Assembly (NCBI RefSeq): GCF_019219825.1
Contig: NZ_JAHUXH010000021.1
Span: forward strand, 62,001-126,000
Source of the DNA: Streptomyces sp. TRM70350
GTDB taxonomy: Bacteria; Actinomycetota; Actinomycetes; Streptomycetales; Streptomycetaceae
Reading direction: 5' to 3'
DNA: 64,000 bases
Shown here: piece after piece, positions 24,317-32,555 of the stretch
Position numbering within the stretch: the stretch's first letter is position 1
Layout: every line of letters starts with the position of its first letter
The notes under the pieces: generated by a model
Seen by the model: the letters and a program-made list of their open reading frames with translations, nothing else
The model's database searches: none
What the model was told of the DNA's origin: nothing
Position numbers and translations under genes: made by a program

Positions 24317-25159
24317 TTAATCGCGCGGCGTGAAGAGCAGATTCCGTGTTCCGGTCGGCCGCGGCCGGTCCGAGGGAATGAGCGTGTCCTCCTCCTCGGC
24401 CACCCAGTGGGCGTCGTAGCCGAGCGGTCCGAACTCGGCGAGGAGCGGGTCCAGCGGGGCGCCCAGCAGTGCCTCCAGCATCACGGTCGGCCGGTCCCGC
24501 TTCAGCACCCGACGGGCGCCCTTCAGCACCGACATCTCATGACCCTCGACGTCGATCTTGATCAGGTCGAGCCCGGTGTCGGCGAACACCTCGTCCAGCG
24601 TGAGCAGTTCGACGCGCTTCAGCTCGGCGTCCCCGGCCGCGTGCTCCAGCGAGGAGCCCGTCGACAGCAGGTTTCCGGAGAAGCGGACGCCGATGTCGGC
24701 CCAGCCCGGCTCGCTGGAGACGCCCGCCTGGTAGCGGCGGATGTTCTGCACGTTGTTCAGCCGGATGTTCACCGCCAGCCGCGCGTGCACCTGGTCCACC
24801 GGCTCGAACGCGTGCACCTTCGCCTTCGGGTTGGCGAGTGCCGCGATCATCGAGAAGTACCCGACGTGCGCGCCGACGTCGGCTATCGTCGCGCTCTTCG
24901 CGGCCAGCCGTGACCAGGTGGCCAGGCTGCCGGGTTCGTACCTGAATCTCCCGTTCCACAAGGTGTCCAGGGCGACCGCGTCATCGTTCACGCATAACAT
25001 GACGAACGGCGGGCAGTACGGGGAGTCGATCTCGGCGAGGCCCCGGTACGGGTGCTTCTTGCGGTGGGTGCGGATGATGTCGCTCGTGGAGACCGGCCGG
25101 ACGGACGTCGCGTGGGCCAGCATCCGGGCGTTGGCAGTTTCGACCTGGGAGATACGCAT
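24317..25159 (-). CDS. FkbM family SAM-dependent methyltransferase
   Basis: A 280-aa protein; ATG 25159 is chosen because the sequence further upstream contains an operator-like region, though no clear ribosome site precedes it. Family motifs are SATIADVGAHVGYFSMIAAL, KVHAFEPVDQVHARLAVNI and LIKIDVEGHEMSVLKGARRV, the last being the FkbM signature. These enzymes O-methylate sugars or polyketides. In this locus the target is probably a sugar of the wall glycan; this is inference. A separate promoter is likely at 25160-25318. Confidence 0.85.
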   Translation of the reverse strand: MRISQVETANARMLAHATSVRPVSTSDIIRTHRKKHPYRGLAEIDSPYCPPFVMLCVNDDAVALDTLWNGRFRYEPGSLATWSRLAAKSATIADVGAHVGYFSMIAALANPKAKVHAFEPVDQVHARLAVNIRLNNVQNIRRYQAGVSSEPGWADIGVRFSGNLLSTGSSLEHAAGDAELKRVELLTLDEVFADTGLDLIKIDVEGHEMSVLKGARRVLKRDRPTVMLEALLGAPLDPLLAEFGPLGYDAHWVAEEEDTLIPSDRPRPTGTRNLLFTPRD

Positions 25160-25208
25160 GGCCGCGATCGTAGGGTCGCGATCATCGTCTCTTGAAGGAC
25201 TCGGACGT

Positions 25209-25238
25209 ATTCCGTGCGGAATTCCCCGCGGAATTTCC
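25209..25238. promoter_or_regulatory. Overlapping dyads upstream of the FkbM gene
   Basis: ATTCCG-TG-CGGAAT (25209-25222) is a perfect inverted repeat. It overlaps a second dyad GGAATT-CCCCGC-GGAATT (25218-25235). The element lies about 50-80 bp upstream of the FkbM start, within a 159-bp gap, and looks like a tandem operator. Confidence 0.45.
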
Positions 25239-25318
25239 CACAAACGCTGGTCGGAGCGCGGCGGCTCCCTGGATCAAAAAGCAGGGAAGCCGCCGCACGG
25301 AGACTCGGCTCTCGCGCC

Positions 25319-26650
25319 CTACCGCTTCACGGCCTTCCTGAGCGCCCGCGCCCGGCGCACCACCCGGCGGGCCGCGGAGTTGCGGGGCAGGAAGGACAGC
25401 CGCTCGGGGATGCCGCCGGGCAGCCCCAGCGAGGTGAGTCGGCGCTTCTTGAAGTAGTGCTGGGTGTGCGGGCCGAAGTGCTGACCGAGGAACCGTTCTG
25501 CTGCCGGGCGCAGGCTCGGACAGATCTGCGGCTGCATGGTGAACCCGAGCGTGTTGATCAGGCCGTTCAGCAACTCGCCCGGCAGCGTGTCGGCGTCCTT
25601 GGTCTCCTCCAGGCCCGGCAGCAGGGCGTGAGCCAGCGCGACCGGTACCCGGTTGCTGTTCTGATACGGCGTCAGCCGGTCCAGCAGCTGCTCGGTGCCG
25701 ATGCGGGCGACCGGCAGGTCGTAGAACGCGGACGCGGTGAACAGGGCCGTCGAGAAACAGCCGACGACCAGCGCGGGCCGCGCCTTGGCGAACAGCACCT
25801 CGGCGAGGACGGGGGTGTCCAGCACGGTGAGCTCGGCGCCCAGCTTCTCGGCCTCGGCCTCCAGGGCGCGGCTGTAGCGGGCCGGCGCGGTGGGGTGCGG
25901 CTTGAACACGATCGCGCGGTGCCCGCGCCGCACCGCCCCGCGCATCATCCGCACATGCAGGTTCTCCTCCTCGTCGGGGGAGAGGATGTTCAGCGCGGAC
26001 AGGTACTGGCCGAGCAGCAGGGCGGCGTTGTCCGGGAGGTCGGGCAGCTCCTCGGCGGAGTCGGTGAGCCCGCTCATGACCTTCAGGAACGCGTCCGTCG
26101 GCACCACCTGCGCCGGCACGTCGAACTCGGTCAGCAGCAGCGGGGTGAGACCGGGCACGAGGTCCAGGTGGAGCAGACGCCGGACGCGGGTGCCGACCAG
26201 CGGGTCGAGCTTGTTGCGGGTGGGGCCGTAGCTCATCAGGCCGTCGGCGTAGACGTGCACCGGGGCGCCGGTGAAGATCTGGGCCAGGCCGAGCGCCGGG
26301 TTGACCTGGATGGACTCCACGACCAGCTCCACCCGGTCGTCGCCGAGCCCCCACAGCAGCCGCAGATAGCGCTCGAACAGCGGCAGGTCGTCGGGGCGCG
26401 GCTGCCAGGCGCCGGGGTGGAAGGGGCGGATCGCCTCGTTGAACGACAGTACGTCGTCGAAGTGGTCGCGCAGCGTGCCGAAGCCCGGCATCTCGTCGAC
26501 GGCCGGGGTGGTCTCCGGCGTCGCCGAGTTGTTGAACACCAGCAGCACCCGCCGGTCCGGCTCCTCGAAGCACTCGGAGTCGATCGCGGCGGCGAGTGTG
26601 GCGGCGCCGTACAGCGTGGAGACGCAGAAGATCTGGGTGGTACGGGACAT
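25319..26650 (-). CDS. Polysialyltransferase-like glycosyltransferase
   Basis: A 443-aa protein; ATG 26650 overlaps the previous stop (TGATG). It shows motifs of bacterial sialyl/polysialyltransferases (GT38/GT52-like GT-B fold): the D/E-D/E-G-type block VHVYADGLMSYGPTRNK (~130-145), the His-Pro motif IVFKPHPTAPARY (~245-257), and a Ser/Thr motif VVGCFSTALFTASAF. The C-terminal ~40 residues are strongly basic, suggesting membrane association. It is a good candidate for chain extension with CMP-activated nonulosonic acid. It is translationally coupled to the GT2 gene upstream. Confidence 0.75.
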   Translation of the reverse strand: MSRTTQIFCVSTLYGAATLAAAIDSECFEEPDRRVLLVFNNSATPETTPAVDEMPGFGTLRDHFDDVLSFNEAIRPFHPGAWQPRPDDLPLFERYLRLLWGLGDDRVELVVESIQVNPALGLAQIFTGAPVHVYADGLMSYGPTRNKLDPLVGTRVRRLLHLDLVPGLTPLLLTEFDVPAQVVPTDAFLKVMSGLTDSAEELPDLPDNAALLLGQYLSALNILSPDEEENLHVRMMRGAVRRGHRAIVFKPHPTAPARYSRALEAEAEKLGAELTVLDTPVLAEVLFAKARPALVVGCFSTALFTASAFYDLPVARIGTEQLLDRLTPYQNSNRVPVALAHALLPGLEETKDADTLPGELLNGLINTLGFTMQPQICPSLRPAAERFLGQHFGPHTQHYFKKRRLTSLGLPGGIPERLSFLPRNSAARRVVRRARALRKAVKR

Positions 26651-27636
26651 CAGGCAGCCGCCTTCGCTGTGGTGATCCGGCGCCGCAGCCGCCGCAGCTT
26701 GGAGGCGCGCTGCAGGTCCATGGTGTCGAGCACGTCGCCGAGGGCGTCCTGCGGCATGCGCTTTATGGCCGCCGCGCTCATGATCCGCAGCTTCCTGGCC
26801 ACGGACGGTTCGAACTTGTCGATCTCCGACAGGTGGTGGGCGATGATCGCGCAGTAGGTGCGCACGGCCTTGGGCAGCAGCCGGTCGGCGTCGCGGTCCG
26901 CCGCCGTCTCCTCGATCACCTGGTCGAAGGCGCGGATGAAGTCCAGCTGACGGACATCACCGATCTGCGTGAGGGACCCGGCGACCCCGCGCCGGTAGAA
27001 CACGCCGAGCAGGCTGACCACGGCGAAGGACTCCGCCTCGCGGTGCAGCTTCCAGATCCACGGCCGGTCCTCCGCCGTGCGCAGTCCGTCGGTGAAGTGC
27101 AGGACGCCCTTGTCCAGCAGCCGGCGGTGGAAGGCGCCGGCCCAGGCGTAGGCGTAGTCCACGGAGGTCGAGCGGTCGGCGGGCAGGATGGCGTCGCGCG
27201 GGTTCATCACCTCGTCGCGGAGCCCGACGGGCGCGCGATGGACGGTGCGGGCGCGGTGGGTGGCCTGGACGTGGTCGGTGCGGACGAAGTCGCAGCCCAG
27301 CTCCTCGATGGCCGCGACCAGCTCGCTGTAGTAGCCGGGAGCGAGCCAGTCGTCACCGTCGAGGAAGGTGATGTACTCGCCGGTCGCGGCATCGAGGCCG
27401 GTGTTCCGGGCGGTGGCCAGCCCTCCGTTTTCCTCTCTGCGGATATAGCGCACCTGAGCGACCGCGGAGAGCTCTTCGGCCGCACGTTCGAGAATGGCCG
27501 GCGTTTCGTCCTTCGATTTGTCGTCGACCAGGATGAACTCGAAGTCCGGCCGGGCGTTCGCGCGAAGACTTCTCAGGTTGTCCGGGGCGTATTGCTGCAC
27601 GTTGTAGAACGGCACGATCACGGAAAGCTTTGGCAC
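26650..27636 (-). CDS. Family 2 glycosyltransferase
   Basis: A 328-aa protein. GTG 27636 immediately precedes the conserved KLSVIVPFYNVQQY; an upstream ATG near 27720 would add ~28 low-complexity residues. GT-A motifs: FEFILVDDKSKDETPAIL, GLATARNTGLDAATGEYITF and LDGDDWLAPGYY (DGD metal site), then DRPWIWKL (ED-x-W acceptor region). No membrane segments. It probably adds a hexose to the polymer repeat. First gene of a two-gene operon with the polysialyltransferase-like gene, divergent from the NeuA/NeuB operon. Confidence 0.88.
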   Translation of the reverse strand: MPKLSVIVPFYNVQQYAPDNLRSLRANARPDFEFILVDDKSKDETPAILERAAEELSAVAQVRYIRREENGGLATARNTGLDAATGEYITFLDGDDWLAPGYYSELVAAIEELGCDFVRTDHVQATHRARTVHRAPVGLRDEVMNPRDAILPADRSTSVDYAYAWAGAFHRRLLDKGVLHFTDGLRTAEDRPWIWKLHREAESFAVVSLLGVFYRRGVAGSLTQIGDVRQLDFIRAFDQVIEETAADRDADRLLPKAVRTYCAIIAHHLSEIDKFEPSVARKLRIMSAAAIKRMPQDALGDVLDTMDLQRASKLRRLRRRITTAKAAA

Positions 27637-27834
27637 CTGCGAAAGCCTAGGAGGCGGCCCCGCTGCGGAACTTTCCGGTGAGGGTACTGCGGGTGAACTC
27701 AATGTGTCGGAACGGTGCATCCCGTGTACTTCCTGGGCTTCGGTGAGCCAGTTCGGCTCTCGGTGGGCTGCTGTTAACTTTTCGTTGAGGCGAGGTTGGC
27801 CAACAACTAGAAATTGCTTCCTAGCGTCTTGGGC

Positions 27835-29184
27835 GTGCCACCAAGTACAACGAAGCCCACGCGGATCGCAGTACTCGCCGACTCGGACACTCGCTGGAAA
27901 TGGGGTGCGCTGACGGCGAGCCGTATCGCTCCGGGCCCGTCCATGGAAGCCGGACCGCGAGGCGAGGCGCAAGTCACCCCTGCCCTGGACGGATTCCTGC
28001 TGCGCGGCCGGGCGACCCCCACGCCCCGCCAGCTCGCGGAAGTGGGCGTCCGCGCCGACTCGCTCACGGAAGTGACGGCCGTCGAATTCCTGCACACCAT
28101 GGCGCGGGAGTCGTACGACGTGCTGGTCCTGTCCCTGGTCGGCGGCGGCGTGCAGGCGATGCTGCACGGACTGAAGCGGGTGTGGGAGGACCGCGAGCAG
28201 CGGCCCGTCGTCGTCACCGGCTACGTCGGCGTCGTCTACGAGAAGCTCGCCGACGGCCTGCTGCTGCGGCACGGCGCGGACCTCGTCCTCGCCAACTCCC
28301 GCCAGGACGCCGAACGTTTCCGCGCGGTGTACGACGGCGTGGGCGCGGACTCCTCCGCGGTCACCGAGGTGGCACTGCCGTTCCTGGGCGGCGCCAAGTA
28401 CACCGGCGAGCACGACCCCTACACGGTCGTCTTCGCCGCCCAGCCGTCGGTTCCCGAGAGCCGCAAGGACCGTACGTACCTGCTGAACCGCCTCGTCCAG
28501 CACGCGCGGCTGCACCCCGAACGCGAGGTGCTGCTCAAGCTGCGCTCCAAGCCGGGCGAGCACACCACCCACATCGAGGAACTGCCGTACCAGAAGCTGG
28601 CGCAGAGGCTCGGCGAGCTGCCCCCCAACTTCCGGCTCGTCTACGGCAACATGGGCGAGGTCCTGGACCGCACCGACCTGCTCGTCACGGTCAGCTCGAC
28701 GGCCGCGCTGGAGTCGCTCCACCGCCGGATCCCCACCGTCGTCCTCACCGACCTCGGCGTGCGCGAGGTACTCGGCAACCACCACTTCGTCGGCTCCGGC
28801 TGCCTCGCCTCCTGGGACCAGCTCGACGCCGGGCACCGCCCCACGCCGGACGCCGACTGGGTGGGCCGGCAGGGCGTCGCCGCCGACGGCTCGTACGAGA
28901 CCGCGTTCGACGCGGCCCGGGAGCGGATCGCCAAGCTGCTGCGGCAGCCCGGCGGACTGCCGCCCCTGACGCCGTACTACACACCGGCGACCGCCCCCGG
29001 CTATCTGCCCGGCATCCTCGCCCGCCACCACCTCGGCCCCGACGGCACCCCGCTGCCCGGCGCCCCCGCGCACGACAAGGAGCCCGGACCGGTGCGGCAG
29101 ATCGTGCGCCGCGCCGCACGCGGCGCCTACCGGCACGGCGTCCAGCGGGTCGCGCCCGTCATCCGGCGGATGGGGGAGCTGTGA
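27835..29184 (+). CDS. Putative glycosyltransferase of the nonulosonic acid operon (unclassified)
   Basis: A 449-aa protein. GTG 27835 is chosen; in-frame TTG codons at 27814 and 27829 are alternatives and no clear ribosome site is seen. It looks like a two-domain GT-B protein: TRIAVLADSDTRWKWGALTA at the start, LVLSLVGGGVQAMLHGL, and a second half with VLLKLRSKPGEHTTH, DLLVTVSSTAALESLHRRIP and VVLTDLGV. The LRSKPGEHT and VSSTAA blocks recall the His-Pro and Ser/Thr motifs of bacterial sialyltransferases. I suspect a nucleotide-sugar transferase. It heads the operon with NeuA- and NeuB-like genes, which supports this. Confidence 0.6.
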   Translation: MPPSTTKPTRIAVLADSDTRWKWGALTASRIAPGPSMEAGPRGEAQVTPALDGFLLRGRATPTPRQLAEVGVRADSLTEVTAVEFLHTMARESYDVLVLSLVGGGVQAMLHGLKRVWEDREQRPVVVTGYVGVVYEKLADGLLLRHGADLVLANSRQDAERFRAVYDGVGADSSAVTEVALPFLGGAKYTGEHDPYTVVFAAQPSVPESRKDRTYLLNRLVQHARLHPEREVLLKLRSKPGEHTTHIEELPYQKLAQRLGELPPNFRLVYGNMGEVLDRTDLLVTVSSTAALESLHRRIPTVVLTDLGVREVLGNHHFVGSGCLASWDQLDAGHRPTPDADWVGRQGVAADGSYETAFDAARERIAKLLRQPGGLPPLTPYYTPATAPGYLPGILARHHLGPDGTPLPGAPAHDKEPGPVRQIVRRAARGAYRHGVQRVAPVIRRMGEL

Positions 29185-29216
29185 GCCGCACCGACCCTGC
29201 TCAAGGAGTAGTTCCC

Positions 29217-30479
29217 ATGTCCAACCCGGAAGCGGGCCAAGGCGCTTCGGTACGCCGCGTGCTCGCGGTGATCCCCGCGCGCGGCGGCTCCAAGGGCGTG
29301 CCCGCGAAGAACCTCGCCCCGGTCGGCGGCGTACCGCTGGTGGCCCGCGCGGTCCGCGAGTGCCTGGCCGCCCGGCTGGTGACCGACGTCGTCGTCTCCA
29401 CCGACGACCAGGCCATCGCCGCCGCCGCCCGCTCGGCAGGCGCCGAGGTCGTGCTGCGCCCCGCCGCCATCGCCGGTGACACCGCCACCTCCGAGGCCGC
29501 CGTCCTGCACGCCATGGACGCCCACGAGGCGCTGCACGGCTCCCCGGTCGACGTGGTGCTGCTGGTGCAGTGCACCAGCCCGTTCGTGGTCCGCGAGGAC
29601 ATCGACGGGGTCGCGGCGGCCGTCGTGGAGAACGGCGCGGACACCGCGGTGACCGTCGCGCCGTTCCACGGCTTCGTCTGGCGCAACGCCGACGACGAGG
29701 CGACGGAGGACGCCGGCGCCCCCGCCACCGGCGGTTACGGCGTCAACCACGACAAGTCCTTCCGCCCCCGCCGCCAGGACCGGCCGCAGGACTTCCTGGA
29801 GACCGGCGCCGCCTACGCGATGAACGCGACCGGCTTCCGCGCGCACCAGCACCGCTTCTTCGGCCGCACCGAGCTGGTGCGCACCGACCCCGCGCGCGTG
29901 CTGGAGATCGACGACCCGCACGATCTCGCCCGCGCCCGCGCCCTGGCCCCGCTGTTCGACGCGGACCGCCCCGGCGCCCTTCCGACCGCCGCCGACATCG
30001 ACGCGGTCGTGCTCGACTTCGACGGCACCCAGACCGACGACCGGGTGCTGATCGATGCCGATGGACGGGAGTTCGTCTCCGTGCACCGCGGAGACGGCCT
30101 CGGCATCGCGGCCCTCAGGCGCAGCGGCCTGAAGATGCTGATCCTGTCCACGGAGCAGAACCCGGTCGTCGCCGCCCGGGCCCGGAAGCTGAAGATCCCG
30201 GTGCTGCACGGCGTCGACCGGAAGGACCTCGCGCTGAAGCAGTGGTGCGAGGAGCAGGGCATCGCGCCGGAGCGCGTGCTCTACGTCGGCAACGACGTCA
30301 ACGACCTGCCGTGCTTCGCCCTCGTCGGCTGGCCCGTCGCGGTCGCGAGCGCCCACGACGTCGTACGCGGCGCCGCACGCGCGGTCACCACCGTCCCCGG
30401 TGGTGTCGGCGCGATCCGAGAGATCGCCGGCTGGATCCTCGGACCCTCTCTCGACTCTCTCGACCCCTCCACCAAGTAA
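29217..30479 (+). CDS. CMP-nonulosonate cytidylyltransferase fused to HAD phosphatase (NeuA-like)
   Basis: A 420-aa protein; ATG 29217 follows AAGGAG. The N-terminal ~235 residues are an acylneuraminate cytidylyltransferase: VIPARGGSKGVPAKNLAPVG (CTP-binding), VVVSTDDQAIAAAA, VVLLVQCTSPF. Residues ~260-400 are a KdsC-like HAD domain with D267-F-D269-G-T (nucleophile and acid/base Asp both present) and GNDVNDLPC near 358-366, so the phosphatase looks active. The domain order is that of animal CMAS. It may remove the 9-phosphate of a NeuB product and then make the CMP sugar. Operon with NeuB-like gene 14 nt downstream. Confidence 0.88.
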   Translation: MSNPEAGQGASVRRVLAVIPARGGSKGVPAKNLAPVGGVPLVARAVRECLAARLVTDVVVSTDDQAIAAAARSAGAEVVLRPAAIAGDTATSEAAVLHAMDAHEALHGSPVDVVLLVQCTSPFVVREDIDGVAAAVVENGADTAVTVAPFHGFVWRNADDEATEDAGAPATGGYGVNHDKSFRPRRQDRPQDFLETGAAYAMNATGFRAHQHRFFGRTELVRTDPARVLEIDDPHDLARARALAPLFDADRPGALPTAADIDAVVLDFDGTQTDDRVLIDADGREFVSVHRGDGLGIAALRRSGLKMLILSTEQNPVVAARARKLKIPVLHGVDRKDLALKQWCEEQGIAPERVLYVGNDVNDLPCFALVGWPVAVASAHDVVRGAARAVTTVPGGVGAIREIAGWILGPSLDSLDPSTK

Positions 30480-30493
30480 GGAACGTTCCTGCC

Positions 30494-31432
30494 ATGAGCA
30501 CCAACACCCGCCTCCGTACCTTCGGTTCCCGCGAGGTCGGCCCCGGCAAGCCCGTCTACATCTGCGGCGAGATCGGTATCAACCACAACGGCGAGCTGGA
30601 GAACGCCTTCAAGCTCATCGACGTGGCCGCCGAGGCGGGCTGCGACGCGGTCAAGTTCCAGAAGCGCACCCCGGAGATCTGCACCCCGCGCGACCAGTGG
30701 GACATCGAGCGCGACACCCCCTGGGGCCGGATGACCTACATCGACTACCGCCACCGCGTGGAGTTCGGCGAGGACGAGTACCGCCAGATCGACGAGTACT
30801 GCAAGTCCAAGAACATCGACTGGTTCGCCTCCCCGTGGGACACCGAGGCCGTCGCCTTCCTGGAGAAGTTCGACGTCCCCGCCCACAAGGTCGCCTCCGC
30901 CTCCCTCACCGACGACGAGCTGCTGAAGGCGCTGCGCGCCACCGGCCGTTCGGTCATCCTGTCCACCGGCATGTCGACCCCGAAGCAGATCCGCCACGCC
31001 GTCGAGGTCCTGGGCAGCGACAACATCCTGCTCTGCCACGCCACCTCGACCTACCCGGCGAAGGCCGAGGAGCTCAACCTCCGCGTGATCAACACGCTGG
31101 AGAAGGAGTACCCGAACGTCCCGATCGGCTACTCCGGCCACGAGACCGGCCTGCAGACCACGCTGGCCGCCGTCGCCCTCGGCGCCACCTTCGTCGAGCG
31201 TCACATCACCCTCGACCGCGCGATGTGGGGCTCCGACCAGGCCGCCTCCGTCGAGCCGCAGGGCCTCACCCGCCTCGTCCGTGACATCCGCACCATCGAG
31301 GCCTCCCTCGGTGACGGTGTCAAGAAGGTCTACGAGTCCGAGCTCGGCCCGATGAAGAAGCTGCGCCGCGTCCAGGGCGTCGTCGCCGAGGCGGAGATCG
31401 CCGCCGCGGCCGGCGAGCCGGTCCAGGTCTGA
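30494..31432 (+). CDS. NeuB-type nonulosonic acid synthase lacking the SAF domain
   Basis: A 312-aa protein; ATG 30494 follows AAGGAA, which sits in the palindrome GGAACGTTCC (30480-30489). Family motifs: VYICGEIGINHNGELENAFK, GCDAVKFQKRTPEI, CHATSTYPAKAEEL, IGYSGHETGLQTT and FVERHITLDRAMWGSD. It condenses PEP with a hexose-type sugar. Most NeuB/NANS enzymes carry a C-terminal antifreeze-like SAF domain (~60 residues) that covers the neighbouring active site; this one ends shortly after the barrel. With no NeuC in the window, the substrate may be mannose 6-phosphate (giving Kdn-9-P) rather than ManNAc; that is inference. Confidence 0.88.
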   Translation: MSTNTRLRTFGSREVGPGKPVYICGEIGINHNGELENAFKLIDVAAEAGCDAVKFQKRTPEICTPRDQWDIERDTPWGRMTYIDYRHRVEFGEDEYRQIDEYCKSKNIDWFASPWDTEAVAFLEKFDVPAHKVASASLTDDELLKALRATGRSVILSTGMSTPKQIRHAVEVLGSDNILLCHATSTYPAKAEELNLRVINTLEKEYPNVPIGYSGHETGLQTTLAAVALGATFVERHITLDRAMWGSDQAASVEPQGLTRLVRDIRTIEASLGDGVKKVYESELGPMKKLRRVQGVVAEAEIAAAAGEPVQV

Positions 31433-31490
31433 CGCCCAGGTCAGCCGCTACAACCCCCACAACGCCCTACGACGGGACGGTCGTACGCCG

Positions 31491-32555
31491 ATGAGCCCCC
31501 GCGCCGGGAATGCCGGCCCCCACACTCTCGCCTTCGTCGAGAGTCCGGTACAGCTGCTCAACGTGCTGGAGTGGGCGCATGTCCACGCACCCGGCGCGGG
31601 GCTCACCCTCGTGGTCCTCTCGCCCGTCGATCCGATGACCCGCGGCCAGCTGCGGCGGATGGCGGAACTGGCGCGCGAGGAGGGCTACGAGGTCCGCTGG
31701 GAGGAGGCGCGCGGCGGCGCGTCGGCCCCCTTCCGGACGATCGGCGGGCTCGTGGGGGTGCTGCGCCGTGCGGAACGGATCGTGATGGGCGATCCGTTCT
31801 CGCGGTACGTACAGCTGCTGCTGACGATCACGGGGGCGCGGGAGCTGGTGGTCGTGGACGACGGGACGGCGACGATGGAGTTCGTCACCCAGCTCGCCCG
31901 CGGCGAACGCCTGGTCCGCTGGCACCGGCGGGGCGCCCGCCCCGGCCCGCGCGACCTGCTCTTCGCCCCGGTGTCCTCCTCCGCCCGGCGCCGTCTGACG
32001 CCGGGCGGGCACCGCCGGGTCGAGGTGTTCTCCTCCATGCCGATCGAGGAGGCGCCGGGCGGTGTCACGGTCACCGCGAACCACTTCGCCTGGACCCGCG
32101 CCCGCTTCGGCCCGCCGCGCATCACCAAGGGCGCGGACATGGTCGGCACCTCGCTGGTGGAGACCGGCGTGGTGGACGGCGACCGCTATCTGGAGGCGGT
32201 GCGCTCCCTCGCCAAGACGCACGGCGCCCGCCGCTACTTCGCCCACCGCCGTGAGAGCGCCGAGAAACTCCACCGGCTGGCGGTCGAGGCGGGCCTGGAG
32301 GTGGTCCGCCCCGAGCTTCCCCTGGAGCTGATCGCCCGCCGCGGCCCGGTCGGCCGCACCATCCTCAGCTTCCCCTCCACGGTGGTCCACACCCTGCCGC
32401 TGGCCCTGGCCGGCACGGACGTCCGCGTCGCCGTCTGCGACATCGACCCCGACTGGCTCACCCGGACGGCCTCACCGCGCGCCCAGGGATTCCTGGACGG
32501 GGTGACCGGGACCGCCCGGGACGTGCACCGGCTGTCGGCGGTGCAGGCGGTCTAG
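31491..32555 (+). CDS. Sialyltransferase-like protein (GT52/polysialyltransferase type)
   Basis: A 354-aa protein, ATG 31491, 58 bp after the NeuB-like gene and probably in the same operon. The start HTLAFVESPVQLLNVLEWAH is typical of bacterial GT52 and polysialyltransferase families (FICSTPLQLLN-like). ELVVVDDGTATMEF (~121-130) is the D-D-G motif; FAHRRESAEKLHRL replaces the usual His-Pro block; ILSFPSTVVHTLPLALAG (~292) is the Ser/Thr motif. No signal or membrane span. It probably uses a CMP-nonulosonate donor. Its stop codon shares the CTAG tetranucleotide with the stop of the convergent gene. Confidence 0.77.
   Translation: MSPRAGNAGPHTLAFVESPVQLLNVLEWAHVHAPGAGLTLVVLSPVDPMTRGQLRRMAELAREEGYEVRWEEARGGASAPFRTIGGLVGVLRRAERIVMGDPFSRYVQLLLTITGARELVVVDDGTATMEFVTQLARGERLVRWHRRGARPGPRDLLFAPVSSSARRRLTPGGHRRVEVFSSMPIEEAPGGVTVTANHFAWTRARFGPPRITKGADMVGTSLVETGVVDGDRYLEAVRSLAKTHGARRYFAHRRESAEKLHRLAVEAGLEVVRPELPLELIARRGPVGRTILSFPSTVVHTLPLALAGTDVRVAVCDIDPDWLTRTASPRAQGFLDGVTGTARDVHRLSAVQAV

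Noticed and set aside
26650..29136. 828-codon minus frame that would fuse the GT2 gene with an upstream extension
   Set aside because: The part upstream of 27636 is antisense to the plus-strand gene at 27835 and lacks any domain; the GT2 domain starts right after GTG 27636.
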